Origin: CALOBA01 sp942491465
Lineage (GTDB): Bacteria > Pseudomonadota > Gammaproteobacteria > Chromatiales > Chromatiaceae
Direction: 5' to 3'
Assembly: GCA_942491465.1 (NCBI GenBank)
Contig: CALOBA010000059.1
Span: forward strand, 38,237-102,236
DNA: 64,000 bases
Shown here: one piece after another, positions 35,330 through 43,989 of the stretch
Layout of the letters: each line of letters opens with the position of its first letter
How positions within the stretch are numbered: the stretch's first letter is position 1
Notes under the pieces: model-generated
Told to the model about the DNA's origin: nothing
The model's database searches: none
The model's input: the letters and a program-made list of their open reading frames with translations, nothing else
Translations under genes and position numbers: made by a program

Positions 35330-36646
35330 TCAGCATAGATCCAGCTCGATGTCGTCCGGACTGGTTGCCGATCTCGCGGCGCGCTCGACGGCGGTCAGTT
35401 CCTGCTCGCTGATGGTCAGCGCATAGTGCCGGCGCGGATCGAACTCCGGGAACTGGTCGACCCGGTCGAGCACATCGCCCACCAGCTTCTTCAAGAACAC
35501 CCGCGGTGCCACCCCCACCTTGCCGCCCAGGCTGCCGGTCACGGCCGCGGCAAGCGCCGCCACATAGGCGTCGTCCACCAAGGCGCTGATGCGCACGGAG
35601 GCGCTGACGTCGGCATAGAGATCTCTGATCTTGCAGCCCACCTCGCACAGGGATGCGGTGTCGAATCCCTTGAGCCGAATCTGTACCGCGCGCGGGTTGT
35701 CGAAGCGCGCATCCGTGGCGAAATCCACCGCCAGGCGTTGCGCCAGCGGCGGAAGGCGCTGCACGCCCATGGGGCCATCGAAGAACGGCGGCGTTCCGGT
35801 GATGACCAGATACAGGCCGGGAAACCGGCCGCTGTCGATCTCGTCCATCAGTTGTCGCAGGGCGTTCAGGCTCTTGTCGCGGACATCGCCACGCATGCGC
35901 TGCAGGGTCTCCACCTCATCCAGCACCAGCAGCAAACCCGGATGGCCGGAGTCCTTGAGGATGGTCAAAACGCCCTGCAAGAAACTCAAGGCGCCGAAGT
36001 GATCGATGTCCCCTTTGATCTGTGCATAACGCTTCACCGAGGCCGCGATATTGGGTTGCCCGGCCATCCAGGCCAGCAGCCCGTCGGCCATCTCCTCACG
36101 CTCCTCGCGCAAGGCCCGGCGGTAGGCGCGCAGCGTCAGCGCAAAGGCCGGGGCCGATCGCACCACCTCGCTCAGGCGCCGCTCCATCAGCGCGTCGGTG
36201 GCCTGCATCAGGGCATCGATGTCGTCGGGTTCCACGCCACCCTGCGAAAGCACGTCCTCCTCCAAGGCGAAGAACCAGGCATCGATGACGTTGCGAAAGG
36301 CGCCCGAGGACGCGTCGGCGGTGGTCAGTCGTTCCAGCAGGCGGCGATAGACGGTCTCCAGTCGATGCAGCGGCGTCTCGGTTTCGGAGATCTGCACCTC
36401 GGCGCAGGCGAAACCGAGCCGATGGGCGCGTTCACGCAGCCAGCGGCAGAAAAAGGTCTTGCCGCTGCCGTACTCGCCACGAATGGCCTTGAATTGCCCA
36501 CGGCCTCGCGCGACCTTGCCCAGCTCATCAGCAAAGGCGGCCTCGAAAGGTGCCAGCCCCACGGCAAGCGCGTCCAGCCCATACTGCGGCACCGTGCCGC
36601 GCCGCAAGGCGTCGATGATGTCCATCCCGCGCTGATTGCTGATCAT
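35330..36646 (-). CDS. brxD: BREX type 2 ATP-binding protein BrxD
   Basis: 438 aa AAA-type ATPase. Walker A GEYGSGKTFF at residues 57-66; Walker B LLLVLDEVETL around 240; sensor-like VITGTPPFFDG. The family (DUF2791) occurs as BrxD in type 2 BREX. Opening MISNQRGMDIIDALRRGTVP is typical. Follows pglZ by about 60 bp and precedes brxHI. Exact biochemical role in the complex is not established; ATPase activity is expected from the intact motifs. Confidence 0.92.
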   Translation of the reverse strand: MISNQRGMDIIDALRRGTVPQYGLDALAVGLAPFEAAFADELGKVARGRGQFKAIRGEYGSGKTFFCRWLRERAHRLGFACAEVQISETETPLHRLETVYRRLLERLTTADASSGAFRNVIDAWFFALEEDVLSQGGVEPDDIDALMQATDALMERRLSEVVRSAPAFALTLRAYRRALREEREEMADGLLAWMAGQPNIAASVKRYAQIKGDIDHFGALSFLQGVLTILKDSGHPGLLLVLDEVETLQRMRGDVRDKSLNALRQLMDEIDSGRFPGLYLVITGTPPFFDGPMGVQRLPPLAQRLAVDFATDARFDNPRAVQIRLKGFDTASLCEVGCKIRDLYADVSASVRISALVDDAYVAALAAAVTGSLGGKVGVAPRVFLKKLVGDVLDRVDQFPEFDPRRHYALTISEQELTAVERAARSATSPDDIELDLC

Positions 36647-36682
36647 GATCTGCCCCTAAGTCTTCCGAAAACATCGAATGTT

Positions 36683-36712
36683 CTGGTGACGAAGCTGGCG
36701 CTTCGTCACCAG
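36683..36712. repeat. Palindromic repeat overlapping the pglZ stop codon
   Basis: CTGGTGACGAAGC and GCTTCGTCACCAG are 13-bp perfect arms around TGGC. The pglZ stop codon (36706-36708) and its last codon lie inside the right arm, so the repeat supplies the pglZ terminus. Same family as 35281-35317. Confidence 0.78.
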
Positions 36713-39513
36713 GAGCGATCCGTCAGCTCGAACTGCTCCCGCAGCGAGGGCAGATCCAGCTTCACGGTCTTCGCGGCGCGGTCGATGGACAGCACCGGAT
36801 AGCCGTCGACGTTCAACAGCTTTTGCACGCCGGCCAGGAGGCCGTTCATCCGAATCGTCGGGATCTGCAGCGCCTGCGCCAGCGCCCCCGTCATCTGCTG
36901 TCCGCCGCGCTGCGCCAGCAGCAGCAAGAGCTGGCGCAGTTGATCCTCGCCGATCATCACCCGCCCGGCGCGCGTCTTCATCTGCGCGTACACGGGGCTC
37001 GCGAACAGGGCCGCGATCCAGTCCGCCGCGCCGTTCGCATCCGTCGCGGTGGGCGGTGCATCGGCGAACAGGTCCAGGCTGCGCTGGGCCTGGTTTGACT
37101 TGGCCTTCGATTTGGCCTGCGCCTTTGGCTTCGGCGCCGATCCCGATCGGCGCCCGAGGGTAGCCGGCGCCTGCTCGGAGCCACCCAGCGTCCACCAAGC
37201 CGGCTCCTGGCGCGGCACCTCGCACCAGCCCTCCAGCGCCGCCGTCTCGCCGGCAGCGCGATACACGCCGAACGGAATCAAGACCTCTTGCGGCGTGCCG
37301 CCGCCGTGATAGCCCATCTTCTTCGGCGCGTAACGGATGCGCTCGGACCAGGGCAAGACCACCCGATTCCCGGCGAGCAACACACGCGCCCCTTCGATCA
37401 GCACCTCGCCGTCGCCAGCGGGCGCAACCGCCGAGCGGTAGCGCTCGCCCTCCGCGTCGGCTCGGCGATGCTGCATGGCGTGCTCCAGCACATGGCCGTG
37501 GTCGCTGGTGAAGATGACCAAGCGGCCGGCTTCCCGGGCCGCATCCAACAACTGCGGCAGCAGGGTGATGGCCGATACCGACCAATGCATGGCCAACTGG
37601 GCGCCGCTGCCCAGCAGATCGTCCACCGCGTTGATGACCGCCGCGACCAGCTTGTGCTCGCCCCCGGCGACGACCGCACGCACGCTGTCCGCCAGTGCGC
37701 CACTGTCTTGCTGTTGCAGCTCGGCCTTGTGAAACAGCTGCGGTGGACACTTGGGCGACGACAGCGCCTTCAGCGCCGGATGCGCCGCGAATGCCTGTTT
37801 CTCGTCGCCGCTGCTGCCCTCGCCCAGCGCCCCCGCCAACAACGCATAGCGGCTGATCCGTGTGACTGTCGGCAAGGCGGCCAGCAGGCAGGCAGGGCCG
37901 GCGCCGATTTGGCGTCCAGTCCGGCCGCCGGGCGGATGAGCCGCCCCTCCCTCGGCCGCGTGCTGCAACTCCACCCAGGCGTGCCCCAACAGGTCGTCCG
38001 CCAGTTCCCGATAGACGGCCTGGCTCATACCGTCGAGTACCAGCAGCAGCACAGGCTGCTGTCTGGCCAGCGGCGCCACCAGCGTCTCCAGCGCGGCCTC
38101 CACCGGAACCGCCCTCGCTGCCGTTCGATCACCCCGTGCAATCGCCGGCAGGTACTGCGCGAAGGCCTGATTCAGTCGCTCCCGACGTGCCGACGCCCGC
38201 GTCGTCAGCTGCTTGTAGACCTGGCTCAGGGCCTCGTGCTCGTCGCCGGACCAAAGCCTGGCGCGCGCCCGGTCGACATGGCCGCCGTGGTCGATGTAGT
38301 CCTGGATCAGCGACCAAAGGCCGGCTGGTTGCGGCTCGTGGGAGCGCAGCCAGCGGCAGGTGCGCATGGCCAGGGCCGCCGTGCTCACCTGTTGCTCGCG
38401 CACCGCGGCCAGGCGATGTCGCTGCAACGCCGCCAGCGCCCCCAGCGCGGCATCCATCGACCCGCCTTTGGCCGCTTGCCCCAGGGTCGCGGCGAACCGG
38501 TCAAGGCGCTGCCCGAAGCCCCCCGGCAGGAGGTCCGATTCCGCGGCCAGGGACAGCAGATCGAGGCTCGCCAGTACCTGCTCGGCGAAGCTGAACACCG
38601 GGTTCAAGGCCGTGTATGGCCTGTCCCCGAGCACGCGCTCCAGGTAGGCGACGGTGGTTGCCCCGTAGCGTTGCAGCGTCCTGTCGTCGATCTTCCGGCC
38701 GCCGAAAAAGCGCTCGCTCAAACGGACCCTGGCCTGAAACAGGGCTTCAGATAGCGGGGATGGTGCGGGACTGGGTTGATACAGCAGCGAGCAGACCAGG
38801 CCGATGGCCGGCATGTTGCCGGCATGCCCCTGCTGCCAAAGGCAAAGCACCAGCGCGGTCTGGTCGTTGAGTCGGGGTTCGAGCCAATCGCCCAGATGCG
38901 CCTGCATCGCCTCCGGCAGGGCTGCGACGGCTTGTGCGGCCCCGGTCCCGCGCGACCACTCCAGCAGGGCATCCAGATCCACCGTCTCACTCCCATAATC
39001 CAGCAAGCCCAGCGCCAGCGCCTGCCAGGCCCGGTCGAAATCCAGCACCTCCCCGAACTGAATGCGGCCCCGATAGCGCTCGTAGCTGTTCACCAGACAC
39101 GCTGCGATCCAGCGATATCGCTTGCCGGTCAGGCGCGGATCGATCTGGTTGACCCGCAGCAGTTGCTCCAGCGTGCGCCATGGGCTGATGCGCTTGGGCT
39201 CAAGCCCCCACAGCCGGGCCAGCAGGTCCTTGCCCAGTTGCGTCTCATCAAAGGGCGACAGCAGCACCAGACGCTCCGCCCCCGGCGCATGGGTCACCAG
39301 ATGTTCGCGCATCGCCAACTGCGAGGCGCAACAGACCACGCGCACTGCGGTCGCGTCCACCTGATGCAGGGATTCCGGCATCGCCATGGGCTCAGGCCAG
39401 ACCAGCGCAATGCGGTCTGCCTGCGCATCCTTGTTCAGTATCGCGCGGATCTGGGCCAGGACCGGGCTTGGCAGCGGCGCTTGAGCGGCCTGCGTCGGGT
39501 TCGGGTGTTCCAT
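36706..39513 (-). CDS. pglZ: BREX type 2 phosphatase-domain protein PglZ
   Basis: 935 aa. The PglZ core (alkaline-phosphatase superfamily) is marked by PVLLLVLDGMSQAVYRELAD and, about 180 residues later, VIFTSDHGHVLEHAMQHRR. These are the metal-binding Asp and the DHG(H) motif. PglZ is the one protein found in all BREX types; it is needed for defence and probably works in the methylation/exclusion complex. A C-terminal approx. 180-aa extension contains SAPKPKAQAKSKAKSNQAQR, a basic linker, then a folded end. The start MEHPNPTQAAQ follows pglY by 24 bp. The stop is inside a palindromic repeat. Confidence 0.94.
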   Translation of the reverse strand: MEHPNPTQAAQAPLPSPVLAQIRAILNKDAQADRIALVWPEPMAMPESLHQVDATAVRVVCCASQLAMREHLVTHAPGAERLVLLSPFDETQLGKDLLARLWGLEPKRISPWRTLEQLLRVNQIDPRLTGKRYRWIAACLVNSYERYRGRIQFGEVLDFDRAWQALALGLLDYGSETVDLDALLEWSRGTGAAQAVAALPEAMQAHLGDWLEPRLNDQTALVLCLWQQGHAGNMPAIGLVCSLLYQPSPAPSPLSEALFQARVRLSERFFGGRKIDDRTLQRYGATTVAYLERVLGDRPYTALNPVFSFAEQVLASLDLLSLAAESDLLPGGFGQRLDRFAATLGQAAKGGSMDAALGALAALQRHRLAAVREQQVSTAALAMRTCRWLRSHEPQPAGLWSLIQDYIDHGGHVDRARARLWSGDEHEALSQVYKQLTTRASARRERLNQAFAQYLPAIARGDRTAARAVPVEAALETLVAPLARQQPVLLLVLDGMSQAVYRELADDLLGHAWVELQHAAEGGAAHPPGGRTGRQIGAGPACLLAALPTVTRISRYALLAGALGEGSSGDEKQAFAAHPALKALSSPKCPPQLFHKAELQQQDSGALADSVRAVVAGGEHKLVAAVINAVDDLLGSGAQLAMHWSVSAITLLPQLLDAAREAGRLVIFTSDHGHVLEHAMQHRRADAEGERYRSAVAPAGDGEVLIEGARVLLAGNRVVLPWSERIRYAPKKMGYHGGGTPQEVLIPFGVYRAAGETAALEGWCEVPRQEPAWWTLGGSEQAPATLGRRSGSAPKPKAQAKSKAKSNQAQRSLDLFADAPPTATDANGAADWIAALFASPVYAQMKTRAGRVMIGEDQLRQLLLLLAQRGGQQMTGALAQALQIPTIRMNGLLAGVQKLLNVDGYPVLSIDRAAKTVKLDLPSLREQFELTDRSW

Positions 39514-39537
39514 CGTTGTCGGGCGTAGCGTTGAGAA

Positions 39538-42500
39538 CTAACGGTGGTGGCCGATGATGCTGTAGCGGATGTCCAGCGTTACCGCATCGCCGAGCTGCGC
39601 CCTAATGTCGTCCAGGAGTTCGGCCGCCTCATGCGCGTCAAGACCTTCATGCTCCGCTTGCTTCAGAACGGTCTTTCCCTTATCGGGCGGCGGTTTCGTT
39701 GGATCGACGGGCGGCGGTGGGTTGATCAGCGCCGTGGCATCCGCCTGCGCCTGCTTCAACGCCCCGGCCAACCCGATGACCAGTTCATCGGCCGCCATTG
39801 CCTCGGCCACCGCCTCATGGATGCGCCGGCCCTCGGCATCGGCGCCGCCCCAGACCTTCTTCAACAACAGCCAGTTGTTGTCGGCGATGGCATTGCTGAC
39901 CCGGCCTGCCGAACTCATGCCCTTGGCCAGCGCCTGCGCGCTGGTGATCGGCGTCACCTCCGCCAGGGCCTCGACCAGCGTCGGGCCTTCCTTGCCCTGC
40001 AAGTCTTCCAGCACCTGCACCGCAAGCCTGGCATTGCGCAGCCGATTGCCGTCGTGTGCCAGGCCCAGGTCGGTGAGCTGCTTCTCCAGCTCAATCGCCA
40101 ACCTGCGACAGGGCTCCAGATGCACAACCACGGCATCCTGCACCGCCTTTTGCAGGGCGTTCTGATTGTTGGCCGTGCGCAGCGCATTCACCGTGATGCC
40201 GAACAGCGCGGCGGCCTGCTCCAACGCCTTTTTCCAATGCTCCGGCTCCGCCAACGCCTGCTTGATCAGCACCAGATCGTCGCGGATGTCCTTGAGCGTG
40301 ACGTTGTCGCAAGGCCCGCCGTGGAGGTTGAAGGCGTATTGGCCGTGCTCGGCGAACACCATGATGAGCAGGTTCTGCACCGCCGTCGGCAGCCCCTTGG
40401 GCCGCGGTCGGTCCATCGCCTCGCGCAGCCCGCGCACCGTCACCTCGGCACCCTGCTGGGCCAGCTCGCGGCTCAGGTGCTGCGGCCAATCCGGCTTGAA
40501 GATGAAATGCCGCTCGTGCATCTCCCCCAGCCCCAGGGGTTGGGCAATCTGTCGCAGCAACGGGCGCAGCGGGCCGTCGACCTCGATGCGCCCGTTGGCC
40601 GCATGCAGGGCGCGGCGCAGCTCCGTGAACACCTTGCCAAGATCGGGCAGGCGCACCTCGCAGTCGAACTCCGGGTGGTCCGGATACTGGAACGCCAGCG
40701 CCTGCCCGAGCAACTGCTCGAAGGCGCGGGCCATGGTGGTGCCCTGGGGCGGGCGGGGTCGAAAGCCGGGCTGCACCGAGATGAGCTGCGACTCCAGCAG
40801 GTCGGCGTTGTCCAGCGAGCCCGGCTGTGGCTCGGCGACGCCGTAGGCGCCGATCAGATAATCCTTGATCTGCTGGCGCAACTGGCTGCGCTGGTTGTCG
40901 AGCAGGGTGCGCGCGCTGGCGCGGTCCTGCGGGCTCAGGTGGCGGCTGTAGCGATCGAAGCTGTCGTCGCTCTTCAGGATGTCTTCCAGCACCACCAGCT
41001 TGCCGAGGTTCTTCTGCGCCTCGGCGCTGAAGAAATACGGTAGCCAGCACAGGGTGCGCGCCTGCCCGCCGCGCCCCTCGAAATCCCGCACCCGCGCCTG
41101 GTCGTCGGTGGGGGAGAAGCCGGCGCTGTCGAACGGAAAGTCGATGATCAGCTTCCAGTCGTCGCCACGGGCCTCGAAGTAGCTGTCGTCGCTGATCTCG
41201 ACGATGTTCTGAAACAGCACCTCCACCTGCCGACGGGTGCCGCGCCAGAGCCACGCGTGATCGACGAACAGCTGGTTGCCGTCGCGAATGCCAAAGGCCT
41301 CGAACACCATCTCCCGCACCAGCCGGCGACGGTTGCCGTCGTTGTCGTTGATGCGCGCCTGCTCGATGATGCTCTCGGTGTCCACACCCGACAGCTGCAG
41401 GCCGATGCTGGGATTGCTGTCCTCCGAGATCTTGATCTCCCCCACCTGGCCGGCCCACTTGCGGCACTTGTTGAGCACCGTGCGCGCCTCTTGGCCGGGG
41501 ATCGGAGAACGGATGGTGCCGTGGTTCAGCGCCGCCAGCTTGGTGGCGGTGAGCTGCTTGAAGCTCTCCACCTCCGGCGCCAGCGCCGCCAGCACCAGGG
41601 TCTTCAGCAGCCGCAGATCGTTGTTGAAGGCCCGGCGCTTGGCATCATCCGGCGGCAGCCCTTCCAGGTCGCGAAAGCCGACCTGATGCTCCAGCTCCAG
41701 CAGCGGCACCAGCTTGCGCTCGAACAGGGTCTTGGCGTTGTCGAAGTGCTGGCGCATCTGCTCCGAGAACGGCTCCGCCTCGGAGCCGATCACGTCGTAC
41801 AGATCGCCCACCGGGATCACCTGCCCCAGCGTCAGGGTCTCGCGCTGGCCGACCAGCAGCATCAGCATCACCTTCAGCGCCGTGCGCTCGCGCTGCAACG
41901 CCGAGGACAGCGCCACCAGCGCCTGCACCAGCGCCGGGCTGAAGGGATACAGCCGGCGGAACTGCTCGCGGTCGCCCTGGCTGGTGAGCAGCAGCGTGAA
42001 GGTCTCCTCGCGCATACGCTCGGTCTGCGCAAAGGCCTGGTCGATGCGCTGCTTGGCCGCGGCATCCACCGGCGCCAGCAGACGCCGCTCGGCGATCACC
42101 GGCAGGTTGCGGTCCTCCAACGTGATGGTGTGAAAGCGACCCTCCCAATACTTCAGCGAGTCGCTCAGGATCTCCTGCTCCACGCCGCTGTATTGATCAC
42201 CGACGAACTCGCGCAGGTCGCGCTGACGGGCGATGAAGCTCACCAGCGGCAGCTCCCGCGGCATGCCGGTCTCCACCAGCTTCACCACCTTCTGGATCTC
42301 GCCGTTGATGAAGGCCCGGTCCGACAGCCGACTGGCCAGCCACAGGATCAGCTCATCCAGAAACAGGATCACCGCGTCGTAGCCCAGCGCCTTGGCATGC
42401 GCGGTCATCACCCGCAGCCCCTCGTCGAACTCGATGTAGCCGCCGCTCTCGGTGTTGGCCAGATCGGCGAAGGACTTGAACAGCGTCCCCACCAGCGCGG

Positions 42501-43176
42501 ACACCAGGTCGACCCGATCCGCGTCGCTCCCCTGACCGGCGACCACGGCATCGAAGCTGGCCGCATCCCAACCGGTGGCCAGGTCGCCCCAGCCCTCGGC
42601 CGTCTCGGTGCCGGTGGCGGTCGCATTCAACGCGGCAAAGAAGGTCTCATCGCCCATGTGGCCGCGCTGGGCCCTCGCATCGGCGAACAGGCGGTCGCTC
42701 ATATAAAAACCCGGCACCGGCGCCTGCGGGTGCAGCCTGCGGATAAAGCGGGCATAACCGCCGAGCACGCCGGATTCGATGCTCGCGGCGCCGATCATGT
42801 GGTAGGGCACCAGCAGGATGTTCCTGCGCTGCATCCAGTCGCTGTGCCGTGCCACCGCCGGGGCCAGCTCCGGCATCCCGCGCGCCTGGCTGTTGCCCTG
42901 CACCAGCAGATTCAGCACCGCCATGAAATGCGACTTGCCGCAGCCGAAACTGCCGTGCAGATAGGCCCCCTTGTTGCGATTCTGCCGGCTCGCCACGGTG
43001 GCCTTGATGAAGCTCAGCGCATCGTCGAAGCAGCGCGCCAACTGCGGCGTCACCACGTAATCCTTCAGCGTCTGCCCCACCGCCTCGGGCGCCAGCCCGC
43101 TGGCCAGGTTGAGCACGAAATCCCCGCGCTGGACGCGCTCGGGGATAGGGATGAGGTCTTTGATCAATTCAGACAT
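39538..43176 (-). CDS. pglY: BREX type 2 large ATPase PglY (BrxC-like)
   Basis: 1212 aa P-loop ATPase. Walker A GSFGCGKSHFMAVLN at about 75-89; Walker B VILFLDELILWLASR at about 265. A long helical C-terminal half with low-complexity linker NPPPPVDPTKPPPDKGK ends in a small beta domain (LDIRYSIIGHHR). PglY is the BrxC-type motor protein of type 2 BREX, required for phage resistance. The N-terminal LIKDLIPIPERVQRGDFVLN is the family hallmark. The first 8 bp overlap the end of the Uma2 gene, so the two are translationally coupled. Confidence 0.94.
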   Translation of the reverse strand: MSELIKDLIPIPERVQRGDFVLNLASGLAPEAVGQTLKDYVVTPQLARCFDDALSFIKATVASRQNRNKGAYLHGSFGCGKSHFMAVLNLLVQGNSQARGMPELAPAVARHSDWMQRRNILLVPYHMIGAASIESGVLGGYARFIRRLHPQAPVPGFYMSDRLFADARAQRGHMGDETFFAALNATATGTETAEGWGDLATGWDAASFDAVVAGQGSDADRVDLVSALVGTLFKSFADLANTESGGYIEFDEGLRVMTAHAKALGYDAVILFLDELILWLASRLSDRAFINGEIQKVVKLVETGMPRELPLVSFIARQRDLREFVGDQYSGVEQEILSDSLKYWEGRFHTITLEDRNLPVIAERRLLAPVDAAAKQRIDQAFAQTERMREETFTLLLTSQGDREQFRRLYPFSPALVQALVALSSALQRERTALKVMLMLLVGQRETLTLGQVIPVGDLYDVIGSEAEPFSEQMRQHFDNAKTLFERKLVPLLELEHQVGFRDLEGLPPDDAKRRAFNNDLRLLKTLVLAALAPEVESFKQLTATKLAALNHGTIRSPIPGQEARTVLNKCRKWAGQVGEIKISEDSNPSIGLQLSGVDTESIIEQARINDNDGNRRRLVREMVFEAFGIRDGNQLFVDHAWLWRGTRRQVEVLFQNIVEISDDSYFEARGDDWKLIIDFPFDSAGFSPTDDQARVRDFEGRGGQARTLCWLPYFFSAEAQKNLGKLVVLEDILKSDDSFDRYSRHLSPQDRASARTLLDNQRSQLRQQIKDYLIGAYGVAEPQPGSLDNADLLESQLISVQPGFRPRPPQGTTMARAFEQLLGQALAFQYPDHPEFDCEVRLPDLGKVFTELRRALHAANGRIEVDGPLRPLLRQIAQPLGLGEMHERHFIFKPDWPQHLSRELAQQGAEVTVRGLREAMDRPRPKGLPTAVQNLLIMVFAEHGQYAFNLHGGPCDNVTLKDIRDDLVLIKQALAEPEHWKKALEQAAALFGITVNALRTANNQNALQKAVQDAVVVHLEPCRRLAIELEKQLTDLGLAHDGNRLRNARLAVQVLEDLQGKEGPTLVEALAEVTPITSAQALAKGMSSAGRVSNAIADNNWLLLKKVWGGADAEGRRIHEAVAEAMAADELVIGLAGALKQAQADATALINPPPPVDPTKPPPDKGKTVLKQAEHEGLDAHEAAELLDDIRAQLGDAVTLDIRYSIIGHHR

Positions 43177-43774
43177 GGTACTGACTGGCGTCCTGGTCGG
43201 CGCCGAACACCACGCGGTCGTAGAGTTCGCGCACGCACAACCGGCAGTCCGGCCCCTCCAGCGCCATCACCGCATCGGCATCGGCAAAGGCCTCGAGCAG
43301 CCAGCGGCCGTCGGCTTGGCGGGTGAAGCAATCCACCGCGATCCGATCCTGCGCGATCAGCAGATAGTGGCGCAGGCTCGGCAGTTGGCGATAGCGGGCG
43401 AACTTACCGCCGCGGTCATAGGCCTCGGTGGACGGCGAGAGCACCTCGGCGATCAGGGTCGGATTGGTCAGCACATCGCGGCGCTGGTCGTGAAACACCG
43501 GGTCGCCGCAGAGCACGCTGACATCCGGGTAGGCGCAGGCGTCGGCGGTCTCGATGCGAATGCGCATGTCGCTGGAGAGCACCACGCAGGGACCAGACTT
43601 GAGCTGCTGACGCAGCTCACCGGCCAGATTCGCCGTTATCAAACTGTGCTCGTAGCTGCCGCCGGTCATGGCGAAGGCCTGGCCTTCGACGTACTCGTGC
43701 CGGACATCGGCGGATGCGCGCTCCACCGCCAGATAATCCTCGAAGCGATACGCGGACACGGGCTGAGTTTGCAT
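43169..43774 (-). CDS. Uma2-family (DUF820) putative endonuclease embedded in the BREX operon
   Basis: 201 aa PD-(D/E)XK-fold protein. MTGGSYEHSLITANLAGELR, the acidic CAYPDVSVLCGDP, TLIAEVLSPSTEAYDRGGKF and LRHYLLIAQDRIAVDCF are diagnostic. The Asp in YPDV and the Glu-Val pair in AEVLSPS are the probable metal-binding residues. Uma2 proteins are abundant in cyanobacteria and some phototrophs and their physiological substrates are unknown. It lies between pglX and pglY and overlaps pglY by 8 bp, so it is expressed with the defence operon. It is not a core BREX gene. It may be a passenger or an added nuclease. Confidence 0.9.
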   Translation of the reverse strand: MQTQPVSAYRFEDYLAVERASADVRHEYVEGQAFAMTGGSYEHSLITANLAGELRQQLKSGPCVVLSSDMRIRIETADACAYPDVSVLCGDPVFHDQRRDVLTNPTLIAEVLSPSTEAYDRGGKFARYRQLPSLRHYLLIAQDRIAVDCFTRQADGRWLLEAFADADAVMALEGPDCRLCVRELYDRVVFGADQDASQYHV

Positions 43775-43989
43775 GATATCGATGCTCCCGGGCGGGTTGG
43801 GGTTGGCTGCTGGCGAGGCGCCCTGCGCAGGAGTCTACCGCTGCGCACCGAATCGTGCGCGCCCGGGCGGCGCCTCGGCGCTGCATCCGACGCCGCGCAG
43901 CGGCGCCTGGGAGGGCCGGCATCTTGCCGGCCTCGGCGCGAAGCGCCCTTATTAGCCAGCGCGAGTATCCCGGGGTACGGCCGCCGGGC

